DNA from: Methylotenera sp. L2L1
GTDB lineage: Bacteria; Pseudomonadota; Gammaproteobacteria; Burkholderiales; Methylophilaceae
Length of the DNA: 64,000 bases
Direction of reading: 5' to 3'
Assembly (NCBI RefSeq): GCF_000744605.1
Contig: NZ_JQMG01000001.1
Coordinates: 558,001 to 622,000 of the forward strand
Under the pieces are notes generated by a model. The model was not told where the DNA came from. It saw only the letters and a list, made by a program, of their open reading frames with translations, and did no database searches. Each line of letters begins with the position of its first letter. Within the stretch, counting starts at the first letter, position 1. Position numbers and translations under genes: made by a program. Shown in pieces: positions 53,895 through 64,000 of the stretch.

Positions 53895-55001
53895 CTAACT
53901 TTCCTGCCAACTTATATCAAAGCTCTTTAATTCACCCAAATATTCGTCACGGCTAATAAATCCGATACATGGGAAAGCGCCACACTGATCAATTTCATTC
54001 TTCGCCAATTTTTTAGCAATGATGATGGCGGGTATGCAAGGTATGTTAGGGCCATCTCCTGATCTAGCAAGCAGCTCAAAAGTGATGGTTTTATTAGCAC
54101 CCCCGTTGACATCCCTACCTGATAAGGACATGTGAAAGGCACTATTAGAAGAGCCCACCCAATCAAACATGAATGACAGACGTAGCATTAAAGGCGCGAA
54201 TTTTTCTAAATGCTTAATAACGCCTAAACGCACCAACCATGATAAACCCCAAAGAACCACATGAATGAAAGGAAGCTCAAGACCTGCATAAAAGCGAATA
54301 TTTTTTAACGAAGGATAGCGCTTTGGAAATAAGGCTAAATCAGGCACATCACAATAACCTAATAGCCTCCATCCAAGATTCTTGTATCTTCTTACTGTAA
54401 GGCCCTGCCACCCATAAACTTTTGTTTGGACGCCGTTGATAATTGTTTGAAAGCTCTTGCCTGTGTACCCTAAGATGGCAGCAGTGGTGGCTAAACCGCG
54501 CGTGGTTTTTTGAGCTGTCGTAATTCCATAATCAAGACTATCTAGCGCCTCAAACTCATCATAATAGTGATCTATTAATGCAGAAGTTAAACAGGGGACT
54601 GAACTTGCACCACTGATCAACAAAACGTTCGCCTCCTTTGCAAGCGAGTTAAGACTACCAATACCCTCAACAAAGTTGCGTCCATCCGCTAAATCTATGT
54701 AGTTAATACCGGCTTGGATACAGGCTTTTGCAACATCATAACTTTGGCCTTGAAATGGTCCTGAAGTATGAATCAAGATATTAGGTTTGATGTTGCTTAG
54801 AACTGTCGCAATGTTTTGATTGATATCGATGAAGATCGCTTCTGCTATGTTTTTAGCATCTAATGCTTGTGTAAAGGTTTCGGCTTTTTGCAAAGACCGC
54901 CCTGCGACAATAATTTGAATATCAGACTCTTTGGCTAATGTTCTTGAGATCACACTACCAAAGTTTCCATAGCCACCAATAATCAAAACACGTTGAATCA
55001 A
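53895..55001 (-). CDS. Saccharopine dehydrogenase-like NAD(P)-binding protein
   Basis: A 368-residue protein opening with a Rossmann motif IGGYGNFGSVISRTLAKES and IIVAGRSLQKAETFTQAL, then HTSGPFQGQSYDVAKACIQA and YIDLADGRNFVEGI. These are typical of trans-acting enoyl reductase / saccharopine dehydrogenase family proteins. Its start overlaps the DCC-DUF4166 gene by four bases, so it is the third gene of a three-gene operon. The reaction is unknown. Confidence 0.85.
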   Translation of the reverse strand: MIQRVLIIGGYGNFGSVISRTLAKESDIQIIVAGRSLQKAETFTQALDAKNIAEAIFIDINQNIATVLSNIKPNILIHTSGPFQGQSYDVAKACIQAGINYIDLADGRNFVEGIGSLNSLAKEANVLLISGASSVPCLTSALIDHYYDEFEALDSLDYGITTAQKTTRGLATTAAILGYTGKSFQTIINGVQTKVYGWQGLTVRRYKNLGWRLLGYCDVPDLALFPKRYPSLKNIRFYAGLELPFIHVVLWGLSWLVRLGVIKHLEKFAPLMLRLSFMFDWVGSSNSAFHMSLSGRDVNGGANKTITFELLARSGDGPNIPCIPAIIIAKKLAKNEIDQCGAFPCIGFISRDEYLGELKSFDISWQES

Positions 55002-56005
55002 TCTTCACCCTTTAGGTAAAAGCGTCCTTTATATCCGTATACTTTCCCCCACCATGGATGGGTTATATCAACCTGCATGTCAAAAGTATAATCATCCACA
55101 GGTTTTTCCAAGGCATTGCCCTCACCAATCAGCAGAGTAAGTGGAATAGGGATGTAATGACCAAAAAGTTTTAAAATATAACCTCGATGCTTTAATTTAA
55201 CGCAACCGTCCTCCCAATGGAAACTGGTTTTCCAGCCGATTCCAAATTTCATTAACTCCACAACTTCATTTCCGCCTAGTTGTAACATACGAGATTGAAA
55301 GCGGTAAGGTTTTCTATTTGCAAAGTGAAAAATGCGGTTGAACGTAAAAGCTTTAGAGTTTCTATGACTTTCAAAATGTACCGTGATAGGAACATTCTGT
55401 GCATTCAACGGCGGTATTCCACCCGTCATCCAAAATAAGGGGGCTAGAAGCTTAACTGGACCCGCACACATTAAGTCTAAATGCCCATTAACAACATTAA
55501 TGTCATCGCTATAAGGTCGATTTAAATAGTGCTTTTTCATGACAGGCGGTAGCTCATCCCAGCTATCACCAAAAACATCCTTAAATATCGGTTCTGACTT
55601 GAGATTTAGATTGTCAATCTGCGGTATGTGAAGTCGACAAAGTAATAGATTTCTTAAGCCACGCATCCAAGGATAGGTGATACTTGCAAGGCCTTCAGAC
55701 CAAAATAAAGCTTTATTAAACAGATTAAAAAAACCTTGATTCTCACCGCACTTGGCCATGAAAGACAAAGCAGTTTTTCCATGGTAAAACTGCCTACCAT
55801 CATAAATAATCATGCCTTCGTCTAGGCCCAATTTACGTTTGTTAATTTCTTCTAGAACAAAGTGAGTCTTTTCCTCACGTGCATTTACAAGATGCAGACT
55901 CCCATACTTTTTCTGAATCCTTAGGGCTAGCGCTGCGTTTGTACATAATGGACACTCTCCGTCATATACAAACCAGATAGTATGATTAACAGCTTCTTTA
56001 TTCAT
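54998..56005 (-). CDS. DCC thiol-disulfide oxidoreductase fused to DUF4166
   Basis: About 335 residues from the ATG at 56005 (MNKEAVNHTIWFVYDG), which overlaps the DUF2269 stop by four bases; the longer frame from 56077 is rejected. The N-terminal DCC domain has WFVYDGECPLCTNAALALRI with the CxxC motif, about residues 10-115. The C-terminal DUF4166 region (YLNRPYSDDINVVNGHLDLM, then HFANRKPYRFQSRMLQLG) follows to the end. DCC proteins are thought to be redox-active. The fusion unites genes that elsewhere are adjacent. Confidence 0.85.
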   Translation of the reverse strand: MNKEAVNHTIWFVYDGECPLCTNAALALRIQKKYGSLHLVNAREEKTHFVLEEINKRKLGLDEGMIIYDGRQFYHGKTALSFMAKCGENQGFFNLFNKALFWSEGLASITYPWMRGLRNLLLCRLHIPQIDNLNLKSEPIFKDVFGDSWDELPPVMKKHYLNRPYSDDINVVNGHLDLMCAGPVKLLAPLFWMTGGIPPLNAQNVPITVHFESHRNSKAFTFNRIFHFANRKPYRFQSRMLQLGGNEVVELMKFGIGWKTSFHWEDGCVKLKHRGYILKLFGHYIPIPLTLLIGEGNALEKPVDDYTFDMQVDITHPWWGKVYGYKGRFYLKGED

Positions 56006-56469
56006 ATTGGCTTCATAACCATCATAAAAAATACTACGATTAAACCTATAAATGCAGGCCAACCAAGTAAAAACCATAGCCTAAAAAGCTTTACGTATTG
56101 CTCAGGAATAATTGTTTGATTTTCTACACATTCAAGCAAAATATTTCTTAGTCTAACTTGTATCCAAATTACGGGTAGCCAGCAAAATCCGGCTAAAATG
56201 AAAATTGCATAAGTGGCCGTTAGCCAAAACTCTGCCCAATGATACCCACTTTTCCAAACCAACCATACGCCAGTGGTAAATTGCGTGATGACCGCTGGTA
56301 AAGTAAATATATAGTCCGCAATGACTGTGCCTTTTGCGGCATATAGCTTTTCTTGAAGATTATCAGTGAAATGGCTACGAAACATAAAAAAAGCGATGCC
56401 AACACCAGTTCCAAATAGCATTGTAGAACTAATAATATGAACGGTTTTAACGATAAGATATATATTCAT
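56002..56469 (-). CDS. DUF2269 family membrane protein
   Basis: About 155 residues from the ATG at 56469 (MNIYLIVKTVHIISSTMLFG). It has four membrane helices (near residues 3-28, 45-70, 75-100 and 125-150). The opening and a C-terminal FRLWFLLGWPAFIGLIVVFF are typical of DUF2269. It leads the three-gene operon with the fusion protein and the saccharopine dehydrogenase-like protein. Function unknown. Confidence 0.8.
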   Translation of the reverse strand: MNIYLIVKTVHIISSTMLFGTGVGIAFFMFRSHFTDNLQEKLYAAKGTVIADYIFTLPAVITQFTTGVWLVWKSGYHWAEFWLTATYAIFILAGFCWLPVIWIQVRLRNILLECVENQTIIPEQYVKLFRLWFLLGWPAFIGLIVVFFMMVMKPI

Positions 56470-56655
56470 TGAAACGCTATTATCATGTAAAAGTGACGTA
56501 GGGTGTATATCCATCGTCTACTATATGAATTTGGTGATAAGTCAACAAAACCAGTTTTGATAGGCATGCTCATTATTGCTACACTTCAGCTGGTTCCGCC
56601 AACGCCAAAGTATCATCCACCTCAATTCCAAGATAAAATATCTATGTAAATAAAC

Positions 56656-56690
56656 AAAAACCCCATTAACTCATTAAGTTAATGGGGTTT
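56656..56690 (-). terminator. Intrinsic terminator after ssb
   Basis: On the minus strand AAACCCCATTAACTT and AAGTTAATGGGGTTT-type arms pair around a short loop, followed by TTTGTTT. It lies 27 bp beyond the ssb stop at 56717. Confidence 0.82.
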
Positions 56691-56716
56691 GTTTACACTT
56701 TCACCTCAGGTAGACC

Positions 56717-57214
56717 TCAAAACGGAATATCGTCCTCAAAATCATCAAAACCTGAGCCAGTTGACGCTGGTTTTGCGGCTGGCGCTTGTCTTGCCTGACC
56801 TTGGCTAGGAGGCGCTTGGTTGTAATCACTATCCCCGCCCTGATCCATACCACCGTCATAACTAGCATTTGAACCGCCACCATCACGGCCGCCTAGCATT
56901 TGCATTTGATCTGCAATAATTTCAGTGGTGTATCGGTCTTGACCTTCTTTAGTTTGCCATTTACGCGTTTGCAAACGGCCTTCAACATATACAGGACGAC
57001 CTTTTTTAAGGTATTCACCTGCAATTTCAGCCAATTTGCGATACATGACAATATTGTGCCATTCAGTACGCTCTTGTTTAGCGCCTGATTTATCTTTCCA
57101 ATTATCTGTTGTTGCGATACTGAAGTTACATACGGCCTCGCCGTTTGGCATATAGCGCACTTCTGGGTCGCGACCAAGATTTCCAACCAATATCACTTTA
57201 TTTACTGATGCCAT
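56717..57214 (-). CDS. ssb: Single-stranded DNA-binding protein
   Basis: A 165-residue SSB. The OB fold opens [20 protein letters not shown], followed by [20 protein letters not shown] and [12 protein letters not shown]. The Gly/Gln-rich tail ends in the acidic tip FEDDIPF that binds partner proteins. It follows the MFS gene by two bases. ssb-MFS with uvrA divergent is a recurrent arrangement. Confidence 0.96.
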   Translation of the reverse strand: MASVNKVILVGNLGRDPEVRYMPNGEAVCNFSIATTDNWKDKSGAKQERTEWHNIVMYRKLAEIAGEYLKKGRPVYVEGRLQTRKWQTKEGQDRYTTEIIADQMQMLGGRDGGGSNASYDGGMDQGGDSDYNQAPPSQGQARQAPAAKPASTGSGFDDFEDDIPF

Positions 57215-57216
57215 GC

Positions 57217-58620
57217 TTACCCCCTCAACAATTGATACACTTGGGAGTCATCCCAATCATACGATTTATCTATTTTCAATATTACAGTACGCTCTTGTGG
57301 CAGCACTGCAGCTTCGATTACGCCAGCCAGCTTGGTGAGCTTGCTTTTCACATTCGCCACCATCTCTGCAGTCATCTGCTCCGCTGAGTCTTCCATGGTG
57401 TACATTTTGGTTCTCACTGCGAGTGGCGCTTGCATTGAAAATGCTAATAATAGCCATAAAAACATCATCACGCCACAAAATACGAACACGCTTGCAAAGC
57501 CGTAAACATGGGAGAGATATCCACCCAATGCACCACCAACAAAAATCCCTAAAGACTGCGCCGTATTATAAACACCCATAGCCGTTCCTTTTGCGGCAGC
57601 TGGTGCAATTTTACTGATCAATGATGGCAGCGATGCCTCCAGCACATTGAAAGCCACAAAATAAACGGTGAGTGAAGCAACAATACCCCAGAAGTAATTA
57701 ATGGACACTGAGAACATCAATTGCGCCACCAACATCATCAGCACAGCAGCAACAAACACCCGTTTCATTTGCGATTGCTTTTCAGCATAGATAATGGCTG
57801 GCACCATCAATACAAAAGACGCTAACACGATAGGTAAGTAGATTTGCCAATGTTGGTTTTCATGCAACCCGCTTGAACTCACAATCGCAAATGGCACCAC
57901 AACAAACATGGCCATTTGTGCCGCATGCAGGGCAAAAATGCCATAATTTAATCGTAACAACTGCTTATTCTTCAGCACATCTTTTAATCTAGCTGGTGTG
58001 GCGCTGGCATCAGAATGATAATGACTATGCGCAGGGTTCGGCACAACGAAACGCACCACTGCAATTGCGGCCAAGGTCAGCACGCCTGTCAGTGCAAAAA
58101 TGCCAGGCACGCCTATCCATTGATTAAGAATTGGGCCGCCAACCAAAGATAACGAAAAAGCAATGCCGATGGTTACCCCAATCGTAGCCATCGCTTTAGT
58201 GCGGTGTTCATCGCGCGTTAAATCAGCCACTAACGCCGTCACGACAGCAGAAACAGCACCAGCGCCCTGTAACGCACGGCCAATAATAATGCCTTCAATA
58301 CTTGTGGCCAGTGCGGCAACTAGGCTACCAACCGCGAAAATAGCCAAACCCAAATAAATCATTGGTTTGCGACCATATTTATCAGAGGCCATGCCGAATG
58401 GTAACTGCAACAAGGCTTGAGTTAACCCATAAGCACCTAACGCCAAACCCACCATAAAGCTACTAGGCTTATCTGGCAAGGTAGACGCGTAAATAGCAAA
58501 AATCGGTAAAATCAAAAACATACCAAACATGCGCAGGCCATAAATAGACGCCAAACTTAGCGTTGCGCGCCTTTCTGCTGGGGTCATGTTGTCTGATGAG
58601 GGGTATTGCGATGAAGACAT
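57217..58620 (-). CDS. MFS transporter, YajR-like with C-terminal domain
   Basis: A 467-residue major facilitator with about 12 membrane helices. The loop 2-3 motif [20 protein letters not shown] and motif C-like [20 protein letters not shown] are visible. The C-terminal 60 residues ([20 protein letters not shown] and [20 protein letters not shown]) resemble the ferredoxin-like YAM domain of YajR. The substrate is unknown; YajR is a proton-coupled exporter. It is transcribed away from uvrA. Confidence 0.87.
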   Translation of the reverse strand: MSSSQYPSSDNMTPAERRATLSLASIYGLRMFGMFLILPIFAIYASTLPDKPSSFMVGLALGAYGLTQALLQLPFGMASDKYGRKPMIYLGLAIFAVGSLVAALATSIEGIIIGRALQGAGAVSAVVTALVADLTRDEHRTKAMATIGVTIGIAFSLSLVGGPILNQWIGVPGIFALTGVLTLAAIAVVRFVVPNPAHSHYHSDASATPARLKDVLKNKQLLRLNYGIFALHAAQMAMFVVVPFAIVSSSGLHENQHWQIYLPIVLASFVLMVPAIIYAEKQSQMKRVFVAAVLMMLVAQLMFSVSINYFWGIVASLTVYFVAFNVLEASLPSLISKIAPAAAKGTAMGVYNTAQSLGIFVGGALGGYLSHVYGFASVFVFCGVMMFLWLLLAFSMQAPLAVRTKMYTMEDSAEQMTAEMVANVKSKLTKLAGVIEAAVLPQERTVILKIDKSYDWDDSQVYQLLRG

Positions 58621-58866
58621 GAAAAATAATTAAGCTAAATGCGTAAAAGTAGGTATATTAGCAGGTTGCCTTCATGTTAACCCGAATGTTTCATAAAATT
58701 GCATATGATCAATCGTCTTTTTTGTGACATACAGCATTGCTGTCATGGAGCCATGAACCACAGCAGACCTCTTTCACAAACATTACCTGCCACATAAAAA
58801 CTGCATCATCATGACGTGGTTTTATCAAAAGCTCAGGTAAGTACAAAGTACAATGGATTTAGCTAT

Positions 58867-61680
58867 ATGGATTTAATTCGTATTCGCGGTGCGCGCACGC
58901 ACAATTTAAAGAATATTTCACTAGATATTCCACGTAATCAACTGGTTGTGATTACCGGCTTATCTGGCTCGGGCAAATCTTCGCTGGCTTTTGATACTTT
59001 GTATGCAGAAGGCCAGCGCCGTTATGTTGAATCACTTTCTGCTTACGCGCGCCAATTTCTGGCGCGCATGGATAAACCCGATGTCGACTTGATTGAAGGC
59101 TTATCACCCGCCATTTCTATTGAACAAAAATCAACCTCACACAACCCGCGCTCCACGGTTGGCACTGTGACTGAAATCCATGATTACCTGCGCCTTTTAT
59201 ACGCACGTGCTGGTGACCCAGAATGCCCAGAACATGGCAACAAGCTAGAAGCACAAACCGTCAGCCAAATGGTAGATAGCGTGCTTGCACTGCCTGAAGA
59301 CACCAAGCTAATGATATTGGCGCCAGTGGTTTCTAACCGCAAAGGTGAGCAAATTGACTTATTTGAAGAACTGAAAGCACAAGGCTTTGTAAGATTACGT
59401 GTAGATGGAAAAATCTACGAAGTGGACGCGCTGCCGCAATTAGCCAAAACCACTAAACATAATGTCGATGTCGTGGTTGACCGTATCAAAGTCAAAGCGG
59501 ATATGAAGCAACGAATTGCAGAGTCTTTTGAAACGGCATTGCGTTTAGCCGAAGGCAAAGCGATTGCTGTGGAAATGGACACCGATAAAGAACACCTGTT
59601 CTCTGCCAAGTTTTCATGCCCGCTATGTGATTACTCACTTGCAGAATTAGAGCCGCGCCTATTCTCTTTCAACAATCCAATGGGCGCATGTCCAACTTGT
59701 GATGGCTTAGGCAATATCAATTTCTTTGACCCTAAGCGTGTGGTTGCTTTCCCGCATTTATCGTTAGCGGCAGGCGCAATCAAAGGCTGGGACAAACGCA
59801 ACCAATTCTATTTCCAGATGCTGGCAAGTTTGGCGGCTCATTATCAATTTGATTTAGACACGACTTTTGAGCAACTGCCTGAGCCCATTCAAAAGATATT
59901 GCTTAACGGTAGTGGTAAAGAAGAAATTGCGTTTAAATACTTAAACGAACGCGGTGTGTTTTATCAAAAAAACCATACGTTTGAGGGCATTTTAAATAAC
60001 TTACAACGTCGCTATCACGAAACTGACTCACAAACCGTGCGTGAAGAGCTAGCCAAATACCTCAACTCACAAAGCTGCCCAGACTGCACTGGTACACGCT
60101 TGCGCAAAGAAGCGCGCCACGTAAAAGTTGGTAACAAAAATATCCACGAAGTATGCCAAGTGCCACTAAAGTTAGCACTCTCCTTCTTCGATACGCTTGA
60201 GTTAACAGGTGCAAAACTAGCAATTGCAGACAAAATTGTTAAAGAAATCAGCAACCGCCTAAAATTTCTCACTAACGTTGGGCTTGAGTATCTATCACTG
60301 TCACGCTCAGCGGAAACCCTCTCTGGCGGTGAAGCACAACGTATTAGACTCGCATCACAAATTGGCAGTGGATTAACCGGCGTCATGTATGTGCTAGATG
60401 AACCGTCAATTGGCTTGCACCAACGTGATAACGACCGCTTACTCGACACGCTCAAACGTCTACGTGACATTGGCAACAGCGTCATCGTAGTAGAGCACGA
60501 CCAAGACGCGATTATGGCGGCAGACTATGTCGTTGATATCGGCCCTGGCGCTGGTGAGCATGGCGGGCGCATTGTGGCCGAAGGTACACCTACAGAAATT
60601 AAAGAGAATGTAAATTCGCTTACTGGTGAGTATTTAAGCGGCAAACGCCAAATCACCTATAACAAAAAACGTACAGCACCAGACCCAGAACGCTGGCTCA
60701 AAATGAGCAACGCAACTGGCAACAACTTGAAGGACGTAACCCTAAAACTACCTGTTGGCTTACTAAGCTGCATTACAGGTGTTTCTGGTAGCGGAAAATC
60801 CACGCTAATTAACGACACGCTATATCGCATCGTTGCACAGCACTTATACGGCAGCAGCACAGAGCCAGCACCTTACGGCGAAATTGACGGCTTAGCATTT
60901 TTTGATAAAGTGGTCGATGTAGACCAAAGCCCGATTGGTCGCACGCCACGCTCTAACCCTGCCACCTACACTGGGTTATTTACACCTATACGCGACTTAT
61001 TTGCAGGCGTACCAGAAAGCCGTGCGCGCGGCTACGGCCCTGGTCGTTACTCATTTAACGTGAAAGGCGGCCGCTGCGAAGCGTGCCAAGGCGATGGCGT
61101 GCTTCGTGTTGAAATGCACTTCTTACCTGACGTTTACGTGCCATGTGACGTATGTAAAGGCCAACGTTATAACCGTGAAACACTGGAAATTCAGTTCAAA
61201 GGTAAAAACATCCATGAAATTTTAGGGATGACCGTAGAGCAGGCACACGCTTTCTTCAGTGCGCAGCCTGTGATCTCAAGAAAACTGCAAACCTTGCTAG
61301 ACGTAGGCTTAGGCTACATTACGCTGGGCCAAAGTGCGACAACGCTATCTGGCGGCGAGGCACAACGCGTTAAGCTTGCGCTCGAGCTAAGCAAACGCGA
61401 TACGGGCCGTACGCTTTATATACTGGATGAACCAACGACAGGGTTACACTTTGCTGACATTCAACTATTACTAGATGTTATCCACCGCTTGCGCGACGCA
61501 GGGAACACCATTGTGATTATTGAACATAATCTGGACGTGATTAAAACTGCAGACTGGATTGTAGACATGGGACCAGAAGGCGGTGATGGCGGTGGCATGG
61601 TGATTGCCGAAGGTACACCCGAAGAAGTCGCAAAAAATAACGTCAGCTATACGGCTAAATACCTAAAGTTAATGCTTTAG
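58867..61680 (+). CDS. uvrA: UvrA, excinuclease ABC subunit A
   Basis: A 937-residue protein from the ATG at 58867 ([20 protein letters not shown]); the longer frame from 58816 adds 17 residues that do not match. Two ABC ATPase halves are seen: Walker [15 protein letters not shown] and [14 protein letters not shown], signatures [16 protein letters not shown] and [16 protein letters not shown]. Zinc-binding CPLC/CPTC and CEAC/CDVC pairs are present. UvrA finds bulky DNA damage for nucleotide excision repair. The gene lies divergently to MFS-ssb. Confidence 0.97.
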   Translation: MDLIRIRGARTHNLKNISLDIPRNQLVVITGLSGSGKSSLAFDTLYAEGQRRYVESLSAYARQFLARMDKPDVDLIEGLSPAISIEQKSTSHNPRSTVGTVTEIHDYLRLLYARAGDPECPEHGNKLEAQTVSQMVDSVLALPEDTKLMILAPVVSNRKGEQIDLFEELKAQGFVRLRVDGKIYEVDALPQLAKTTKHNVDVVVDRIKVKADMKQRIAESFETALRLAEGKAIAVEMDTDKEHLFSAKFSCPLCDYSLAELEPRLFSFNNPMGACPTCDGLGNINFFDPKRVVAFPHLSLAAGAIKGWDKRNQFYFQMLASLAAHYQFDLDTTFEQLPEPIQKILLNGSGKEEIAFKYLNERGVFYQKNHTFEGILNNLQRRYHETDSQTVREELAKYLNSQSCPDCTGTRLRKEARHVKVGNKNIHEVCQVPLKLALSFFDTLELTGAKLAIADKIVKEISNRLKFLTNVGLEYLSLSRSAETLSGGEAQRIRLASQIGSGLTGVMYVLDEPSIGLHQRDNDRLLDTLKRLRDIGNSVIVVEHDQDAIMAADYVVDIGPGAGEHGGRIVAEGTPTEIKENVNSLTGEYLSGKRQITYNKKRTAPDPERWLKMSNATGNNLKDVTLKLPVGLLSCITGVSGSGKSTLINDTLYRIVAQHLYGSSTEPAPYGEIDGLAFFDKVVDVDQSPIGRTPRSNPATYTGLFTPIRDLFAGVPESRARGYGPGRYSFNVKGGRCEACQGDGVLRVEMHFLPDVYVPCDVCKGQRYNRETLEIQFKGKNIHEILGMTVEQAHAFFSAQPVISRKLQTLLDVGLGYITLGQSATTLSGGEAQRVKLALELSKRDTGRTLYILDEPTTGLHFADIQLLLDVIHRLRDAGNTIVIIEHNLDVIKTADWIVDMGPEGGDGGGMVIAEGTPEEVAKNNVSYTAKYLKLML

Positions 61681-61687
61681 TACACGA

Positions 61688-61745
61688 AAATACTGATTAG
61701 CATGCCTGCTAGTGCATGCTAAATAGTGCAGGCTAATCAGTATTT
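61688..61745 (+). terminator. Hairpin downstream of uvrA
   Basis: A 14-bp perfect stem (AAATACTGATTAGC at 61688-61701 with GCTAATCAGTATTT at 61732-61745) starts 8 bp after the uvrA stop. Inner TAGCATGC and GCATGCTA can form a second, alternative pairing. It is the likely uvrA terminator. Confidence 0.7.
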
Positions 61746-61819
61746 ATACTTAAGAACTGAATGACCTCTAATGGTTAAAAGCACCCAAGATCTAGCAATA
61801 CCTGCTTAGCCTAAAACCA

Positions 61820-62647
61820 CTAAATCATCGCGTTTGCCTCTGCTAGAAAACTACGATAACGCTCAATTGAGACAAGCCACTCTTCTCCACTGACATTCAA
61901 GCGCGACATAATGTCGGCATCAAGGCTATCAGCAATGCTGCCCGCAGCATTTCCCCGCTCTAACCCTTGTGCAATATGTACTGCCGCATAAACTACCGGC
62001 GATATCTCACATGCACTTTTGTCCATAGGTGTTGCATAATAGCGTAGCGCACGAGCAATTTCCTGCGGAAAGCTCCACCGAATCGCAAGCTCCTCACCGA
62101 TCTGACAATGATCCAAGCCTATCACCTCACGCTCTACGGCCTGCCGCGCCTCTGCACTTACATCAGCACACAAAGCATCCACTTCAGCCGAGGTCACTGG
62201 AAACACCAAGTGAATCAATAAATCACCAATGTTATGCAACAACCCTGCTAGATATGAAACCTCAGCATCTTTACCTAATTGCTTCGCGATTTCACGACTA
62301 ATACTCGCAGCAACCAAACTATGACACCAGAATCTTTTTAAATCCAAGCCAAGCACATTAGCAATAACGCCCGTAACACCGCACGCAACGACCAAAGAGC
62401 GGATTTTAGCCAACCCAAGAATCGCAACTGCATCGTCTATATTTTTAACCGCGCGCGTGACGCCATAAAAAGACGAATTCGCCATTTTCAGCACTTTGGC
62501 AGCAATTACCGCGTCTTGCTCAATCGTGCTGGCCAGCATATGAATATCAACATCATCGCTGTTGAGCATACGCATCACATCTTGCACCACCTTAGGCAAG
62601 CTAGGTAAGCTAACAATCGAATTAAAAAAATCCTCTATTGGCTTCAT
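61820..62647 (-). CDS. HDOD domain protein
   Basis: A 275-residue protein from the ATG at 62647 (MKPIEDFFNS), which has a GAGAGGA ribosome-binding sequence six bases upstream; the frame from 62704 adds 19 residues without match. The HDOD domain covers most of it (LPSLPKVVQDVMRMLNSDDV, VLKMANSSFYG, then YLAGLLHNIGDLLIHLVFPV and GLDHCQIGEELAIRW). HDOD proteins act in signalling. No output domain is visible. Confidence 0.88.
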   Translation of the reverse strand: MKPIEDFFNSIVSLPSLPKVVQDVMRMLNSDDVDIHMLASTIEQDAVIAAKVLKMANSSFYGVTRAVKNIDDAVAILGLAKIRSLVVACGVTGVIANVLGLDLKRFWCHSLVAASISREIAKQLGKDAEVSYLAGLLHNIGDLLIHLVFPVTSAEVDALCADVSAEARQAVEREVIGLDHCQIGEELAIRWSFPQEIARALRYYATPMDKSACEISPVVYAAVHIAQGLERGNAAGSIADSLDADIMSRLNVSGEEWLVSIERYRSFLAEANAMI

Positions 62648-62708
62648 ACATCCTCTCTCACCATTAACGACTGACTCAACTGAATCAAGACCGTGATCAA
62701 ACAATTAT

Positions 62709-63443
62709 CTATGGAACTGGCACCATATGCATTCTTGCCTGTATCGTGCCTGTGCGCCTACTAAGGTAACGCGTGTACTGGTGCTTATCATAAAAGCGTG
62801 GATTAGGAATCATCGCTGCCAGCCTTGCCGCTTGCCCCTTACTTAAGCGCGCTGCACTGGTTTTGTAATAATGCCTTGCCGCGGCCTCTGCCCCAAACAC
62901 ACCATTCCCCCACTCAATCACATTCAGGTAAATTTCTAGAATACGGCGCTTAGACATGGTCTTTTCTAGCATGATTGTAATAATCGCCTCTTGCCCTTTA
63001 CGCCAAGGTGTTCTCTTCGTCGATAAAAACAAGTTCTTTGCTAACTGCTGGCTAATGGTCGAACCACCCGCCACAATCTTGCCTTTTTTCAGGTTTTTCT
63101 CATATGCTTTTTGGATACCATCCCAATCAAAGCCCTCATGATCCAGAAACTTTGCATCCTCTGAAGCAATCACCGCACGCTTAAGATTATTCGATATTCT
63201 TTCATAATCTACCCACTTATGTTTGAGCTCAGCTTCAGGCCGCTTCTCTTGAATAATCTCCAAGCGGTCTTCCATAAAAGCACTAGAAGAAGGGTTGAAT
63301 TTAATCCACCAGCAAATATGCAAAAATATCCACACCTGATACAACAGCACAAAAGCAACAAAAAGCACCGCAGCGCGCTCTAAATACCCACCTACACTCA
63401 GAGCCGATGCATTAGGTTTACTATTCATCAACCAATCAATCAT
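62709..63443 (-). CDS. mtgA: Monofunctional peptidoglycan glycosyltransferase
   Basis: A 244-residue membrane-anchored transglycosylase. A membrane helix near residues 25-50 precedes the GT51 domain with RAVIASEDAKFLDHEGFDWD (catalytic Glu in ASEDA), GGSTISQQLAKNLFLSTKRT and ILEIYLNVIEWGNGVFGAEA. It elongates glycan strands from lipid II. It overlaps aroE by four bases. Confidence 0.95.
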   Translation of the reverse strand: MIDWLMNSKPNASALSVGGYLERAAVLFVAFVLLYQVWIFLHICWWIKFNPSSSAFMEDRLEIIQEKRPEAELKHKWVDYERISNNLKRAVIASEDAKFLDHEGFDWDGIQKAYEKNLKKGKIVAGGSTISQQLAKNLFLSTKRTPWRKGQEAIITIMLEKTMSKRRILEIYLNVIEWGNGVFGAEAAARHYYKTSAARLSKGQAARLAAMIPNPRFYDKHQYTRYLSRRTGTIQARMHMVPVP

Positions 63444-64000
63444 ATTGCAATCGCCCTAATCTTATCCATCACAGGTTGAGTGTCAGGATGCACACCGCGC
63501 CACAAATAAAACGCCTCAGCAGCTTGCTCAACCAACATACCTAAACCATCCGCCACCTGCGCACCATTACGTCGCGCTTGTGCCATAAAAGGCGTTTCTC
63601 GACCATACATCATGTCATATGCCAATGTATTTTTTGAGAATATTGCATCTGAAATTGGCAACGCGCTATCAGTCAAACCAGCAGATGTAGCATTGATGAT
63701 TAAGTCATACGGCCTTTCTAGAGACTCAAACGGGCAAGCACTTCCATTCGAAATAGACGTTGCCAATTGTAATGCCTTATCTAAATTACGATTAGCAATC
63801 GTAATCTGCTTGGCACCTACTAGCGAGTTTAAAACACCATGCGCAGCGCCACCTGCACCTAAAATAAGAATGTCTTTATTCTCAATCGAGAATCCTAAGT
63901 TTTGCTCAATATCCCGTCGCAGTCCAGCACCATCCGTATTATCACCATGGACTTTCCCATTGGTATTGATGAGCGTATTCACGGCACCGGCACCAGAGCT
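63440..64000 (-). CDS. aroE: Shikimate dehydrogenase (partial, N-terminus outside window)
   Basis: The frame is open to base 64000 and lacks the N-terminal substrate domain. Visible are SGAGAVNTLINTNGKVHGDN followed by TDGAGLRRDIEQNLGF, then the NADP domain ILILGAGGAAHGVLNSLV and NRNLDKALQLA, and the C-terminal DGLGMLVEQAAEAFYLWRGV. AroE reduces 3-dehydroshikimate with NADPH. mtgA follows by overlap. A start at an internal GTG (63982) would make a protein too short. Confidence 0.95.
   Translation of the reverse strand, partial: SSGAGAVNTLINTNGKVHGDNTDGAGLRRDIEQNLGFSIENKDILILGAGGAAHGVLNSLVGAKQITIANRNLDKALQLATSISNGSACPFESLERPYDLIINATSAGLTDSALPISDAIFSKNTLAYDMMYGRETPFMAQARRNGAQVADGLGMLVEQAAEAFYLWRGVHPDTQPVMDKIRAIAI

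Noticed and set aside
58711-58770. LexA-like CTG...CAG elements upstream of uvrA
   Set aside because: The spacing does not fit CTGT-N8-ACAG, so an SOS box could not be supported by reading alone.
1-64000. tRNA, rRNA, CRISPR arrays, prophage and insertion sequences
   Set aside because: Gaps were read for these and none was recognised; a short tRNA could be missed without a covariance search such as tRNAscan.

Overview
The window looks like the chromosome of a betaproteobacterial methylotroph, most likely Methylophilaceae (Methylotenera or Methylophilus-like). This is inferred from protein style and gene order (tolQRA-ybgC-ruvB, ruvC/ruvA, aspS-DUF502-fmdB, ssb-MFS-uvrA), moderate GC content, a stand-alone pqqA peptide gene and a SoxYZ-like carrier of the type associated with PQQ alcohol dehydrogenases. 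No database search was possible. I recognised no rRNA, tRNA, CRISPR array, prophage or insertion sequence.

Layout. 1-8.6 kb: housekeeping block on the minus strand (tolA partial, tolR, tolQ, ybgC, ruvB, an AI-2E family permease, ruvA, ruvC, yebC), then an EamA exporter, an NTF2-like protein and a MarR regulator whose near-perfect promoter contains a palindrome. 8.8-16.4 kb: plus-strand c-di-GMP signalling cluster (CACHE/HAMP/PAS/GGDEF protein, small PBP-like protein, outer-membrane porin, degenerate GGDEF plus EAL protein). 16.6-20.2 kb: DUF3617 protein, a possible 31-residue membrane peptide and a chromate-resistance operon (chrA, Tat-type superoxide dismutase, ChrB C-terminal domain) ending in a broken DUF3147 gene. 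20.6-26.7 kb: sulfur island with YezD, DUF2325, a family 2A encapsulin nanocompartment (shell plus cysteine desulfurase cargo), serine acetyltransferase and a divergent sulfate-binding protein. The cysE-encapsulin-desulfurase operon has a structured leader ending in an intrinsic terminator.

27-33.4 kb: an apparently iron-regulated minus-strand operon (DUF4198 protein, TonB-dependent receptor, PiuC-type hydroxylase, FMN alpha-hydroxy-acid oxidase, PepSY membrane protein). It has a Fur-like box at its head and a repeated direct-repeat motif just before two of its ribosome-binding sites. 33.5-38.2 kb: plus-strand TolC/MacA/MacB tripartite efflux operon, followed by a cation-diffusion-facilitator gene interrupted by an in-frame TGA. 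39.3-43.7 kb: a second iron-regulated minus-strand cluster with two Fur-like boxes. It holds two HemP paralogs, two related small proteins, a cysteine-free S4 ribosomal protein paralog and tonB-exbB-exbD.

44-64 kb: pqqA, trhP, GIY-YIG protein, a 28-bp inverted repeat, yjbQ, SoxYZ-like carrier, VOC protein, apt, a LEM-3-like GIY-YIG protein, aspS, DUF502, fmdB, aroG, a three-gene operon (DUF2269, DCC-DUF4166 fusion, saccharopine dehydrogenase-like), ssb, YajR-like MFS, uvrA, HDOD protein, mtgA and aroE (cut by the window end).

The most notable systems are the encapsulin sulfur-storage operon with its undescribed-looking leader RNA, and the iron cluster that carries an alternative S4 protein.
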